In this document: positions 12,080 to 25,489 of the stretch, piece by piece
How positions within the stretch are numbered: the first letter of the stretch is position 1
How the letters are laid out: every line of letters begins with the position of its first letter
From: Jacaranda mimosifolia
Taxonomy: Eukaryota > Streptophyta > Magnoliopsida > Lamiales > Bignoniaceae
Length of the DNA: 64,000 nucleotides
Direction of reading: 5' to 3'
Assembly (NCBI GenBank): GCA_018894105.1
Contig: CM032123.1
Span: forward strand, 2,481,001 to 2,545,000
Translations under genes and position numbers: made by a program
Notes under the pieces: generated by a model
What the model was told of the DNA's origin: nothing
The model's input: the letters and a program-made list of their open reading frames with translations, nothing else
Databases searched by the model: none

Positions 12080-12922
12080 TGATCACCAAAAAGGTGACAA
12101 GCAGCATTAATTGTATTGAGGTCTTATCTACAACGTAATTAAGAAACATTAAATGGGGACAAGAAATATTAGGAAAAATGTAATGAAACTTTATTGGGAT
12201 TCTGTGGCAATGACCGAAAAGTTTGAGAAAACTTTTCTTTTGTGTGGGGTTAGTAGTAACGTGAAACGTACAAATGCAGATAGATGAAGGGATGGAGATT
12301 AGTAGGTGCCAAAAGAAATTAAAAGGGCAACGTACGCATGCAGATTTTGTGACAGAAACTCTTCAGTCCCACAGATATCGTGGGTAAAGGGAAGGGGGTT
12401 AGAGCATGGGATTTGTTTTGCCTGAGGTGGAAAATTGTCGAATTTATTACCCTTTTGGAAAATTCAAAGAGGGAAAATATATGTGAATATTTTTCATTTA
12501 TGAGTAACCACAAGGACAAGATTAGATAGGTGTAAAAATGCATACCATTCGAAGATGTGTATTTATATGATATATATATGTATGTATATATTGGTGTTGT
12601 AATAAAAGAATTTGATCAATCAATCTTTCATTCTTTTTCCCTTCTTGTGTGTGTTAGGCTGGCACTTTAAATCGGATCGTTCTATGTGGGTTTCCCTTTT
12701 TTAATGTAATAATTTCAAAGTTAGATAGTTACGAAATACTTGTGCTATATGATTTTTTTTTTTAGGATAATTGCTTCAAAATTTGATAGTATATGAAATG
12801 CTCTAATTAGATAAGTATGCTTCTTAAGCCTTTTGTAGCGTGTATCTCAAAATATGTTTGATTCTAATAGAATTACGACAATTTAAAAATATAAATCATT
12901 TTTTCCGAGGAGAGTACTTTAA
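12080..12922. other. Intergenic, no gene seen
   Basis: Upstream region of the RING gene, with TATG repeats near 12,570-12,590. No further feature supported. Confidence 0.4.
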
Positions 12923-13374
12923 GGCTTTGTTTGTTTGTGAATTGGGGCATTTCACCAAAATGATTTTTGGGAAGTGGGGTAGAGGAATATGATGGTTGTT
13001 TGTTTGTACTTTGGATGGTAGGTAAAGAATGAATTGAGAGAAGATTATTTGTTCGTTTGCGTTTTGAGAGGAAACAAAATGTCACGTCAATAACTTTTTG
13101 GTTGGATTGGTGGGGTGAAACGGATATTTTAAAAGTATTTATATGTATATATATATAAATTGAATGAGTAGTAGTATGCATATATATATGTAATGTGAAA
13201 GGGATAATTTATGACAAGTTATTAGTATTGCAAAATGTATTAGACCATGAATAATAAGGATATTTTAGAAAATAAATTTTGTATTTTGAAAGTAGGGTTG
13301 AAAAATATATATTGTTTGTTTGTTTAAATTTTGAAAATTGAAAAATGTATTGAGATTTGTTAACAAACAAGTCC
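12923..13374. mobile_element. Tourist-like MITE, GGCTTTGTTTG family
   Basis: Starts GGCTTTGTTTGTTTG after TAA (12920-12922) and ends CAAACAAGTCC. It shares the interior block GATTTTTGGGAAGTGGGGT with the element at 54,320. The 3-bp repeat on the right is not conserved. Confidence 0.6.
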
Positions 13375-13950
13375 AGAAAATTTGGGTAAATCAAGTTTGG
13401 CTCAACCACCACAAAAGTATATGTAACTTTTAATTTTTGATAGATATAAACTATGTGTATTATTTATACCACTTAATAAAAAAAAAATACAAAATAGATT
13501 AGTTAAGTCATCAATAAATCAAACGTTCTTTATACCACAAATAAATGCTAACAATCAACTTGATTGTTTTCACATGCGTGATACAAAATAATTTACTTAC
13601 ATATATGGGTATATATGACTAAAGGGAATCATACATCAATGTGTAAAAGTACCGTAACAAACAAGTGATAAGAACCAAAAGACTAACTAAATTTGGAGAT
13701 AAACCAAATTTAGAGTATTCCAACACATTTTTGTGTTTTATGTGAAATAGTTTGTGTTTGATCAATGAACGACACAAAAAATATTGTCGAAAACATGTAT
13801 TTATAGCCTATAGTGCTGCTAATTATATATACTCATCATTCAACACAAATATTCAGTAACTTTCAACAGTTTTTAGTTCACTTATTGCCAAAGCTTGCTA
13901 GAGTCCATCCTCTCTAGAAACCCAACCAAGTTGACACAAAATAATCTGGG

Positions 13951-16900
13951 TTATGCCTGGATTCTGGAAGACACTCCAACTGCATTTTCCATACGAGAGT
14001 ACCAATCGCCAATACGCGTGTGCTCTACCATGTCTCTACCAGACTTGAGGTAGCGAATTGGTCTTAAAACACCATAGACAGCAAGGTCAGCTAAGTTGGG
14101 TTTGGTTCCGCCTGATGAAAGAAAGTTATGAAGAAGAAATTAGCCCCCATATTAGATAATCGTTTGGAATTTTATCTGTATTGGATAATAAATATACTTG
14201 AAAAGAGGAATTAAACCTAGAAAATCTTGACCCTTGAGTGCATCTACCCATGTTTCTGCAGCTTCATATAAAGCAGCCCGTTCATCAGTGATGTTATATT
14301 TTTTCTTCAATTTCTTTGAAACAAAATACATAGCAGCTGCTCCAGCGTATTTTGCTGTTATTCTTTCTGTGAAGCTGAAGTTGCCTGCATTTGTCCAAAG
14401 AGAGATTTATCTCAAGGCAGAATAGAGAGGAGGCAAAAGAACCAAAGTCTCAGAAGTTCACAGCAAACAATTTGGACCGGCCAATACGGTAATTGTGTGC
14501 AACAATTTAAAGAGATATTGATGCATATCATTTTGCCTCTATAAGGCAGCAAGTTAACCATCATATGATCCACTACCCCAAAGCATTTCACACGCCAAAG
14601 GCCAAAGTAACATGTAAAAATCAACTAAAAAAAGGATTTGCACATTCCTCAATAATGATGGTGACCTAGCAAACAAGATACTAGCCAACACCTCAGAGGG
14701 AAAAGATCACGATATCTCCAAGCAAATATTAAACATTTATCAGGAAAAAACACCTTTTCAAGAATAATTAGATGAACAGCAATATTATCACAAAATAACC
14801 AGTACCAGAACATATCCATCTACCATACCAAACAGTATTCAATTTAACAAGAAAAAAACAAAAGATGATGGAGAACATGGATAAGTTGATGACATTCATG
14901 CAAACCCTTTTGGGTAAGTTGCAAAGCAATCAATGGTATATCAAGCTCCAAAAAAATAAGTATCTAATCTGCCGTTTGAAAAAGTGTGCAACTTCAAAGT
15001 ACTTCCATATTCAATTACTAATATCAGCTGTGTTACTGATAACAAAAATCTCACCGTGGCTAGTGATGTAGTCAAATGACTCAAGGGCTTCAGAAGTACT
15101 TCGGTATATATTAGGTGACAGTATATGCACCAAGTGATTGTCCACCCAACTGCAATGATGGCAATTGACATTACTAATAATGATAGAAGCATGGTAAATA
15201 TGCCACACTAAAGTAAAACCCAGTGTTCATATCAAGGAGGTTAAAGTTATGAGGAAGTGACATTATAAGAGCCATAAGCACATACCTACGCCACTTTTTC
15301 TCTTCATCATCTTCCCCAACAGAATCAGTGGGACGAATCTTTTTGGTCAACTTATCTATTATATCTACATAGAGAAGGCAATAAGGGGGGAAGAGAGAGA
15401 GAGAATAAGTCTTTTTGGTCAGCTTATAAATTGTAGCTAAATTAGAAAACATGAAAATAGTTACAAAGTTGATTCTAAAACTCTCAAACAACAATGCATT
15501 CTACTTCATCACCATCTATCTAAACACGGTAAATAAGGTAGCCTTTACTACCTTTTCACATTACTGGAAACATTAGAACATTGTTGATTCTACATATTCA
15601 ATACCTGATGAGTCAACCATCTGCTCGCCATCAACCATCAGTATAGGCACTTTCTTGTAATCAGACCACTTGATTTCCTTTTTGCTGATAGGGTTGACCT
15701 CCACGATTTTGTATGGTATATCATAGTAGTCCAGGAATGCTGGAAAAGTTAGACGAATAATAAATACAAGGAGTTTCAGCGCTAAAGGGTTACCATGAAA
15801 AACAGTTCGAAAACTTCAGAAAGTGGCAACTAAGAAGACAACGAAATATTAGCAGTGAGGATCAGCAAAAGGATACTATATTACAACACATTTCATTTCA
15901 AAAAATAAAAAATTATTGAGATTGCTTTCATCCAATTCTATCCAACGTCAAGGTGTAGGTAAACCAGTCCATCATATTTGATCTTTGCTTTTTTACTTGC
16001 ACATCTGGGATTAAAACACATTCACTCGGACCAAGTCTAGGGTACTTGTGGATTAACAGGTGCTCCACAAGAGAAAGTATTGGAACATTGTTGCTTCATT
16101 AGATGCTCAAACATATTCATTCATCACAAGCAAGCAAGCAAGAAATAACCTCAAACTTTTAACATGATTTGAATTGTTTAACAATTCAACCTGGAATTGG
16201 TAATTTCCAACACAAAGTCTTGCTATATTAAACATAGATTTTTCTGCATACCCACGTCTAAGTATGTTATCAATTGGTAATACATTAGTATAGCATTTAA
16301 ATGGAAATTGGATTCATGTAAGAGGAGAAATGAGAAATACTTCTCATACCTTACCTGGAAAGATATGCGAGCACAAAGAGAAATTAAGAAATGATTAAGT
16401 GGTCGAGTAATTTGCCTATGATTTATTACAATGGAGTAAAGATATATCTAACCCTCAAGTCTTAAGTTATGAAACTAATAAGTGCACAAGGGCATCTCAT
16501 TAAGCTCCAATGAAATGAAGAAATGCCCATGTCAATGACAGAGAAGAATGTTCCCATCAAAATATCATGCTTAATTTTAAACAGGAGCAAACGATATTCC
16601 AAAGATGTAAGCCAAAGAACTAAACATAAATGAGCAACTACTTGAATCAAGCCCCATTTTCCAAATGCTGGGCCAGAAATTTCAGTTATCACTAAAATGT
16701 TAGCAGTTTAACAATTTATTAAACATGTAATAGACATTGTATATCTATTGCCCCAATTCCATGTATAACTGCGGATCCAAAATGCAATTCGAATACTAAG
16801 AATGTAAATAACAGAAAGAAGAACGGAAAAAAAAACACAATATGCTGAAGGTGACAAGCGAATATAATACCTTTGACCTTGTTACAGAAAGGGCAAGCTT

Positions 16901-17231
16901 CATACTGATACAGAACGACGTCCTTCGGCCGGAATTTCGACTGCACGGGCTCTTTTGCGCGGGCCTCTTCCACGAACGTGGTGGCTGCCACCGAGAAGAA
17001 CATCGTACCAGCAACAGCGCGCGCTGCAGAGCGAGCTGACTGATCAGCGGCGATCTTGTCGTACGAAAACCAGTGAGATCTCGCCGAGGTATTGTTGTTG
17101 CTGTTCGTGCTAAAAAGGGCGGCTTGGAAGAGACGATGGTGTTGGTGGGCGTAGTTTCCTGGAGCTGGAGGAGCGACGGCGACGCCCCCCACGGCGCGGC
17201 CAATGGCGGCGAGTCCGTTAATCCTCCTCAT
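13951..17231 (-). CDS. PTGES2: Prostaglandin E synthase 2-like, mitochondrial
   Basis: Six exons: 17231-16871, 15739-15605, 15364-15286, 15149-15055, 14384-14217 and 14111-13951. They join in frame to 332 residues. The chosen start (17231, MRRINGLAA) gives an Arg-rich, Ser-rich mitochondrial-type presequence. An in-frame Met at 17354 would only add a Lys-rich stretch. A hydrophobic segment (about AVAGTMFFSVAATTF) precedes a glutaredoxin-like domain with the thiol motif C113-P-F-C116. The C-terminal half is GST-like: KKVPILMVDGEQ, WVDNHLVHILSPNIYR and GTKPNLADLAVYG. Animal relatives are membrane-bound proteins reported to isomerise PGH2 and to bind heme and glutathione. Plants lack the usual prostaglandins, so the real substrate here is unknown. 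Length is close to plant relatives. Confidence 0.9.
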
Positions 17232-17444
17232 CTGGAGAAATCTGAGGATTTTTGTGAAAGAATCTAGAAAGTTCAAATGGTCAGCTAGCAGTTTTTTTTT
17301 ATTCTTTTTATTTCCTTTTTTGTGGTTTAAGCGAGGGTTTAAGAAGCTATCCACGTCAGCGAAAAAGTTTTGTGCGCCGGCTCTGAATTGAGCGCGCGGA
17401 TTGACTCGGCGCTAGCCGTGTAGTAGAGCTTGACTAATGAGTTA

Positions 17445-17733
17445 GAGGACGTCTGAGCGAGCTTATAAATTTTTTAAAATATTTTATACCATTAAATTTT
17501 AAAATAAGAAGATCTTAATTTATTTTTAAAATTTTAACAGGTTCATTTATTTTTAATAATTTTAATTATAATATTATCATTATTAACATCTTATAAATTT
17601 TAAAATCTTATTTTATCAAAACACTTCAATACTTATTTTAAAAATAAGATCTAATATCTTATAAACTCCAAAAATATTTTATAAGATATATGAGCTTATA
17701 AGATGTTTTATATAAGTTTAGCCAAACACCCTC
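17445..17733. mobile_element. MITE with GAGGGTGTTTGGC ends
   Basis: TTA flanks both ends (17442-17444 and 17734-17736). The left end GAGGACGTCTGAGCGAGC pairs imperfectly with the reverse complement of the right end, GAGGGTGTTTGGCTAAAC. It lies about 210 bases upstream of the PTGES2-like start codon, so it sits in that gene's promoter region. Related copies occur near 52,637 and 58,263. Confidence 0.65.
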
Positions 17734-17736
17734 TTA

Positions 17737-19074
17737 CTATTCCCCCTTATTTGATTCCTTTTTTGCCCTTTATTTTTTGATTTTGTTTTTCCTTTATTTT
17801 ATCACTTTCTTTTCCACCTTTGTGTTCATGAACTCGAAAAAAAAAAAAAAAGCATCGTTATTGTTCATAAAAGCTTCTAAGATGATTCTAGTTATTTCTG
17901 TAGTTATTTTTAATATATTACATGTTAAGTAAATAAAAATTATATACAATCCTATATATTTTATTTATCTAAAAAAATTAAAATGGTAAAAATATAAGAA
18001 TTTTATTTTTTTTATATTTATCGTGTTAGAAGTCTCTCTTGAGATTGAATAATCACATTTTGCATCCTTAATATTTATTGTTGTCTAATAAATAGATTTA
18101 GACATCATTTTTTTTTTTTATCGAAAATAATGTTATCCACTAAACATACGATAGAAATCCAATTTTATCGTCAATTGACTATTGACTCAAGTATTCAATA
18201 ATTTTCTCAAACTAAATTACCTTAGGATAATTACTTAACTTCCATTAAGATTTTGATTAATTAAATACGAGTAGGTCCTTAAAGTTTTTGAAATTACATC
18301 TAATTCCCCATAATATTTTTTAACATATTACATAAGACCCCTACTCTTTGTTCTACCCTCAACATAAGTATCTTGTAAAACAATGAGTTTTAAACCTCAT
18401 AAAGTTTGTTCAAATTTACAAAAACATCATTTGAAGTTTATCCAAATATATTTATGTAAGTCCTATTTTGAGATTTATCTAATTTATACTAACCTCAACT
18501 TGAGATTAATATATTTAACCTGTGATCACAAGTTTTAGAAATACATTTTATAATACTAATAAGGACACTCTTAAAGTCGAGGATTTTAAAAAATAATTGT
18601 ACTTATCTCTTAATTTTGTTTTATTACCTTATTTTCTATTTTATAAAAATAACGACCATCCGTCATATGATATTCAATCACCTATATCTATTATGTCCAG
18701 AAATCCTATTTTTTACAAATTAGCTTAAAATTTTCAAGCTTGATGTCGAGCATGATGTTTGCAAATGAAGAAGAAAGGAGACAATATCCAAATCTATATC
18801 TTAAATATGTTGTTTTCTTGAAATTATTTGGATATTTAGCTTGGTTTATAACTAGAATTATCTTTAAACATTTATAATATTTTTCCTAATTTGTTAAGAT
18901 AAGTCACATGGAGCTTAATTAATCATAAATGAAAAAAGTTGCGAAAGGTAATTATATTGTACTATACATTTTTTTTTTGTTTTGTAATTAAACAAATGTC
19001 TAGAGAGATCCTTGTGATTTGGACAAAATTAAATGGAAGTGAAGAGTTGTTTTATAAAGGACATGAATAAGAAA
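17737..19074. other. AT-rich intergenic, no gene seen
   Basis: Only homopolymer runs and AT-rich sequence between two divergently transcribed genes. Confidence 0.45.
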
Positions 19075-20310
19075 CAATATATATTTAGATCAAACCCTCA
19101 AAGATGTTTCTATAATAGGTCCTATAACTTCAGACAAATTGCAGTATGTAAATTTTTTTAATTAATAATCACTTTCAATCACTAATTGTAACTTTAAAAT
19201 GGTTAAATTTGTATCTATATTCACTTCAAAGATTATATTAACAAACAATTATCTATTAATAATTATTCAAAATAATCAACGATTATGTTGAAGTTGACGA
19301 ACTACCACATTTTTTAAAATTACTGAACTCAATATATCATAATATTAAAATCTCAAATTAACGATTTAAGTTAAACCTCATTACTTTTTATTTAAATATC
19401 AAGTCCTACATATAAAATCTAAGATAAAAGGTTTATTTGAAAAAGCTACATCTAAATAGGTTCTTTGTTCCTATATTTGACTTTTAAGACTAAGAAGGGA
19501 AACATTTGTCGAAAAATTAACAAATTTTCACTCTTTTTGTTCGAATTGAACAGTTTAGGAATTAATATTTTTTTTTATCAAAAAACATAATAAAATTCTT
19601 GTAAATATCCTATAGAATTTAAACTGAAATCAGATAATATATATATATATATATAAGTTCATGAAATTATTCAAAATATAATTTGGCACCGGGCCCGCCA
19701 ATTCCAAAATTTGACCTCTCAATCCATATTAATCCGAAGTTCCTAGCTGAAAACAAAAATAAACTGAAGGACTAAACTGTAAAATTGTAAAGCCTTGAGG
19801 TCGGTGGATTCACTCCACGCCTATATATACCCCATTTCCCCGCCATAATTCATTGCAAAACATTTTTGGTTGTGTAGGAATCCTAGGGTTCTAAAATAAT
19901 TCTTTCCATTCTTGTTCATATATCAATCCATTTACTATAATTTTCTGAATATATAGACTGAGATTCATTCGTTACGCATTACTAGATTCTTGTTCTTTTG
20001 ATAAATTCTTGTTTTGATCTTGAAGATGTCTCGTTGCTTTTCTTTTCCTCCGCCAGATTATACTCTGAGCACCGCCCAAAGTGAAACAATGATTGAATTG
20101 ATTAAGGTTTGTTGAATAAATCATTTTGATTGATTTATGAATGCACATGAATCTTCATTGATGTAAGATACTAAATATTAATGGATTTGTGGTGTTCGTG
20201 GGCTTCCTTATATGTGACTCCGGCATTTAAGTTTCCAAATAAGACATTATTGGACACGTTCTTGCTGTCGGAGTGTTTCTTGAATTCAAGAACGGGCGTC
20301 GGCAGTCAAG
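19075..20310 (+). repeat. Segmental duplication, copy 1 (promoter plus exon 1)
   Basis: This block aligns with about 23,030-24,455 in the same orientation. Shared landmarks in order are TTTCTATAAT, TTATCTATTAATA, AATCTCAAATTAAC, the TATA region, the first exon, and GTCGGAGTGTTTCTTGAAT near the right end. This copy carries the promoter of the complete gene. Confidence 0.85.
19821..19830 (+). promoter_or_regulatory. Probable TATA box of the MSRCF gene
   Basis: CTATATATAC about 200 bases upstream of the start codon at 20,026. The same box is kept in the duplicated copy near 24,001, which supports a functional origin. Confidence 0.55.
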
Positions 20311-22685
20311 AAAAAGTTCCTAAGTTGGAATTTGTATGTAATGTCATATGGGTTTTGTAGAAAATGTTCAAGAATCAAGAGTTCAGGTTTCTGGCTGCAT
20401 GGCCTTTACAGTAGACCCAAAGCATTTCGGGAATGTTGGTGAAAACTTAGAAATAGTGGGCACATGTACGTGCCGACATTATTATTTGCGTTAGATATGG
20501 ACTGAGAACAAACTATGCCAAGTAAAATACAGAACACAGGCCCCAAGATCCTAAAGAAAGTTGATGTTAATTCTGGAGGAGTTAGAATATGTAGAAAACA
20601 GATGATTTGTGGAATATAGTGTTGTGTTGTGTTGTGTGCCGTCTCGGAGCAAGATTTCTTGTCCAAGAAAAGTGGATTTTTAAGTAGGATAAGAAGTTGA
20701 GATTAAAGGAATCTTGTTCATGTGATTATTGATTTTTGGGTCGAACCACACAGATCATGATTTTTTCTTTTTCCAGATTTGTTATCCAACTAAAAAGGAA
20801 ATTGTGGGAACTTTTACTCTTTCAAATACTTACACACAGACACACACACACACATATATTAAAGCATATATGTGATAAGTGATTATAAAGTAGCATAAGA
20901 ACAACAGTGTTCAGCTTTTCAAAATCCTGATAAGTTGGACGACCTGTGATAATTTGTTTAAAGTTTCGGCCCAAATATTGTAGTTGGATATTGTTAGAAG
21001 CCCATTATAATTTACACGGGGTTGGTGAGGTTAAGGTATTTTCTTGCAAGATTTTCTGTGTTCATTGGAATGTTATGTATTTTGGTCGTTTGGGATACTT
21101 TGCTTTGCATTTATTTGTTGGACTATATATTCAACAACTCATAATACGGTGGTCTTGAAAAAAAATTTAAATCCTTGCGAGTTGCAAGGTATGGCGCTGA
21201 TGCAAAACTTGGGTGGGAAAAACTGAGATTCCTGCTAAAAGTGTTGTGGATTGCAATCACAAGCATAACCTGTTATGTTCCCCCTGACATATTGTGCTGT
21301 ATATTAAAATGCGTCTGAACTCTGAAGTCATTGAGCACCTAGGCTGTAGTTATCAAATAATGTTTTCCTTCCTTGGTTCCATAGTAGATAAGGGAAGAGT
21401 AATGAAGGCTCAGGCCTTTCAGGCAAAGAATACTTGGTAGTTGAACCACACAAATGCTTCTGTATGGATCTTTGTTTGGGTAAACGAAATCTCCCTTACA
21501 GTTTGATAATGCCTTTCTCTTTCCACCAAATCTTTTCTTAGGGTAAAAATGGTGACTAATATTAGTAGAAAGTTGAATATGTGGATGGAAGTAGCTAGCT
21601 CCAGAAAGTGACTAATATTAGTAGAAAGTGAACTTTGGATTCACTTGTTAAATCTAAGACTTTGGTAAGTAGACAAGAGTGGGATCTTGAGAATCCTAAG
21701 TGTAGCATGAGTTGTCTTCTTGATTTCATCTGAATGTTCACATTGGTACACACCACGAACATCTGGCACATGATGGTTCTTAGTGTGTTGAAGAAATGGC
21801 TGGAAATGTTTTTTAGTTGACAAGTTTTGTTCTTGGTTCTTCACTTGTTTTCATTTTGAGCTTTGATCAGTTGTTTTTAGTGTTTTCCATTCCCTGGTTC
21901 CAATTCTAAAAGTGTGTATTTTGGTTCTTTGAAGCTCTATGAGGAAAAACAGAGGAGGAGGGAGAAGAGACAGAAGAGGAAGGAGGAGAAACAGAAGAAA
22001 AATTTGGAGAATTCTGAAATTGTGAAGGGTCACATTGGCCAAACTACTTGCTCAGACACAAAGGATAAGTTTCTCCATGAGAGAAGTTCAGAAGCTGAAA
22101 CTGAAGAACAGTTAGCAAAAAGCAATCTCACTGAGGAGCTTGGTAACCCTGTCAGTTTGCCTGTTCTTCCCAGCTCTTCCTCTGAGAGTACAGAGAACAG
22201 CAACAAGAGGAAGAGGCCCTCTTCACCCATCGATGATGCTCATAGTCTTGGTAAATTTGCTTTCCCCATCACAAAATTTAATGGTTTCTCTCTTACATTC
22301 AGTGCTTTTATTGTTTACTTATTGGTCTAATGGTTGTGAAACAGGTAAAGCTATCTTGATAAGAAAACCTTCGAAGGAGCAAAATGAATGTGCTGCTTTA
22401 GCCAAGGAACAACAGCAGCTTCCTACGACTTCTGGGAGAATGGAGTTAGAGTATAAGGATCTGATTTTAAATTGGGTTCCACCGCCTGTTCAACATGCAT
22501 ACCATCATCCAGAAAATCTAGATTGGCTCTTCCAGGACAGAAATCAAGAGGTACGAGCTGAAAAAAGGCAGAGATCTGGAACTGAGAGCTTATCCTGCTC
22601 TAAAAGATCACCAATGTGGCCGCCTCGTGGAGAATACCTGCCTGAAATTGATGCGTATGCATTGCCTTTCACGGTTCCTTTTTGA
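20026..22685 (+). CDS. Conserved plant protein of unknown function (MSRCF family)
   Basis: Three exons: 20026-20106, 21935-22250 and 22345-22685. They join in frame to 245 residues. The first exon is exactly 27 codons beginning MSRCFSFPPP. This matches a plant family that begins MSRCFPYPPPGY, often labelled myb-like protein X or Glu/Lys-rich protein, for which I know no biochemical function. Exon 2 opens with a strongly charged stretch (LYEEKQRRREKRQKRKEEKQ, then KKN), probably helical and nuclear-localising, followed by a Ser-rich linker. Exon 3 holds the conserved C-terminal segment around YKDLILNWVPPPVQ and DWLFQ. The first intron is long, about 1.83 kb. No membrane segment or enzyme motif is seen. 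Confidence 0.82.
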
Positions 22686-23029
22686 GTTCCACTGATGTAA
22701 ATCTGTAGTATGGTGATACTTTGCTAGCTGCCAGGGGATTTTTTTTCAGTTGCCTCTCCTTAGGCAGACATGAGTTTTGACCCAAGTGTATGTATGTTTG
22801 TGCGGACAGCAACATTTCTCAACTTATTTTGATCAATGTAATATAATTTTTTACGTCAAATTTAGATTATTTTGCGAACTTTATTTTAATTTAGATTATT
22901 CTTTTTTCAAAAATAATTTGGTATTGGAAAAAAAGGGGACAATTTAATATGTTAAATGGTATTTCGATGTATTTGTTAGTTTTTCAAAATATTTTATAAG
23001 ATATTTTAAAGTCTAGTAAAAGATCATAA

Positions 23030-24455
23030 GTACTTTATTTTTTCGAAGATATTTCTATAATGATCCCTATAGTTTAATACTTCATTGTGGTATATAAATT
23101 CTTTTAATAATCACTTTTGATTAATAATTATGGTTTCAGAATAGTGAAATTTATATCAAATATTCACTTCAGAGATCATCTATTATACATGATTATCTAT
23201 TAATAGTTATTAACAATAATTAATTGCTATTCTATAGTAGACAAAGAACCCCATATTTTGAAACGATAGAATTCAAAATCTCAAATTAACCATTTAAGCC
23301 AAACCTCATTATTTTTTCATTTAAATATCATGCGGGATACATAGATTGAAGATAAAAGTTTTTTTTTCTTTTTCCTTTTTTTATTTCTGAAAAATTTACA
23401 TTCGCGTAAGTTCGTTGTCTCAATATTTTAGTTCTTACAATTAAAAGAGAAAGAAAATTTTGTATGTTAATAAATATTTCTCTCTCTCTCTTTTTTTTTT
23501 GGAGCTGAATAGTTTAGGACTTGGTATCTTTTGTAAAAATAACATAACAAGAACTCTTGTAAATGTCCTGTTTAATCTAAGTCAAAATTAGATATAATAT
23601 AAATTTATGATCTTAATTTTTACTTATTTTGATAGGAAATTGAAAAAATACTAGTGAAGTTTGATATTTAATCACCAATTTTAAAATTTGACACCTAGTT
23701 GTCAAATTACAAAATTTGACATCCCAGCTCATATAAAACAAGCAACTTTGATATATTTGATGTATGTGTTGAAATTTTATGATACAAAATAAATAGAGCA
23801 TATATTTAGTTTTTTTATGTGTTACTATAATTCAATGTATTTATTTAAATTTTTTAACGTAAGTAAAAGGAAAAGATTAAGATAGAAGGAAAATTAAAAG
23901 GGGGAAAAAAAAGTACACACTTGCAGAGAATATATAAAAACAAACCAAAGGACAAAACTGCAAAATCATAAAGCCTAGAGGTTGGTAGCTTCATCCTACG
24001 CCTATATATATCCCATTTCCCCCGCCATAATTCAATGTAAAACATCTTTGTTGTGTAGGGTTCCAAAATAATCCTCTCTATTTTCGTTCATAAATCAGTT
24101 CTTTTGCTTGAATTTCTTGAATATTAAGACCGAGATTTATTCATTATGGATTACTAGGTTCTTGTTTTATTCTTTTGACAAATTTTCGGTTCGACCTTTA
24201 AGATGTCTCGGTGTTTTTCTTTCCCTCGACTAAATTATACATTGAGCACCATCCAAAGTGAGGCAATAATTGAATTGATTAAAGTTTGTTGAACGGACCA
24301 CTTTGATTGATTTATGCGTGCGCATGAGTCTTCATTAATGTAAAATACTAAATATTGATGGGTTTGTGATGGGTTGCCTTATGTATGACTCCAGTATTTA
24401 AGTTTCTAAAATAAGAATGGGACAAGTTTTTGTTTGTCGGAGTGTTTCTTGAATC
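23030..24455 (+). repeat. Segmental duplication, copy 2 (promoter plus exon 1)
   Basis: Downstream copy of 19,075-20,310. It keeps the TATA region (near 24,001), the 5' leader, exon 1 and the start of intron 1. Homology stops near 24,455-24,470 without exons 2 or 3. Confidence 0.85.
24203..24283 (+). pseudogene. Orphan duplicated first exon of the MSRCF gene
   Basis: This is an 81-base copy of exon 1. It is still open, begins MSRCFSFPRLNYTL and ends ELIK at a GTTTGT donor, as in the complete gene. Substitutions include PPD to RLN and TAQ to TIQ. No exon 2 or 3 follows before the next gene at 25,490, so it cannot make the family protein. It could still be transcribed from the copied promoter. 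Confidence 0.8.
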
Positions 24456-24917
24456 CAAGAATGGGCATCATAGTTACATATACTTCATTTTATAGATAAC
24501 CATCCTTTATCGACAATCTATCATAATGTATTGATATCATTACTAAATTTAGTAAACTTACTAAATTAAACTCACATGTATTGATAAGAGAGTGGTTGAG
24601 AGCGAACAAAAAAATTAAGAAAACAATTTCAAAAGAGTGACAACTCAGAGAGAATGATAAGAGAGATTGTCTGATAGAGAATAATTTGAGAAAGAACGAG
24701 CACAATTTTAAATCAAATGAGTTCTACAAAAAAGAGAATAATATAATGCCTTTTCACCCTCTTAAAATTATGTGGTTAAGTTTGTTATTTCACAAATTCT
24801 ATCAACTTTGGCCAAATTTCGATGTCCCAATGGGATATTTGTAATTTTGATACCAAGAAGGATTATTAGTGTAATTAGCAATAAGAATAGGAGAGGGGCA
24901 ATATCACTATCACAATA

Positions 24918-25236
24918 TTATAAAGTGTTTGGAAAAAAATTTAAATAAATAATTTATAAACTCTTAGAATAAGATGTAAGATCTTACAAGCCTTTTTTTT
25001 AAAAAAAAAAAGAATATAAAATTTTTTTAACTTGTTTTTAATATATTAATAAACTTCATTAGTTTGAATTATATTAATCACAAAATTAGTAGTAGTAACA
25101 TCTCATAAGTTTTAAACATTTTATTTTACCCAATTGTTTTATGAGCTTAATTTTAAAATAAAATTTATGAAATTCATAAATTTCAAAAATATTTTGTAAA
25201 ATATAAAAAAATTATAAAACCTTACAAGAAGCACCG
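24918..25236. mobile_element. Possible degraded MITE
   Basis: AT-rich block with interior similarity (AAACTCTTAGAATAAGATG and TTATAAGATG-like stretches) to the GAGGGTGTTTGG family. The ends are poorly preserved and boundaries are approximate. Confidence 0.35.
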
Positions 25237-25370
25237 GGTCGTTTAACAATAGAACCACGAATCGCCAAGTTTTGTTGGATCTATTTATTGGGCTGATTTA
25301 ATGGGTCATTGGTTGGCCCAATTGCATTTTCATGTCGTTTAAACCTTCCGTCCCCTTTCTTCCCTTTTCG

Positions 25371-25392
25371 CTAAACCCTAACCCTAAACCCT
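25371..25392 (+). promoter_or_regulatory. Telo-box cluster upstream of NRPA12
   Basis: AAACCCTAA at 25,373-25,381 is followed by CCCTAAACCC, about 100-115 bases before the start codon. Telo-boxes are known to be enriched in promoters of plant ribosome-biogenesis and translation genes, which fits an RNA polymerase I subunit. Confidence 0.7.
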
Positions 25393-25489
25393 TCTTCCTT
25401 CAAAATTAGAGCTTAATTTTGCTCACAATCGACTGGAAATCACCGGATTTCCCAATCTTCGTTAGAAATATTCAAGCATAATCACGATT

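Noticed and set aside
25371..25392. Interstitial telomere
   Set aside because: Only about three units, and placed in a promoter. A telo-box is the better explanation.
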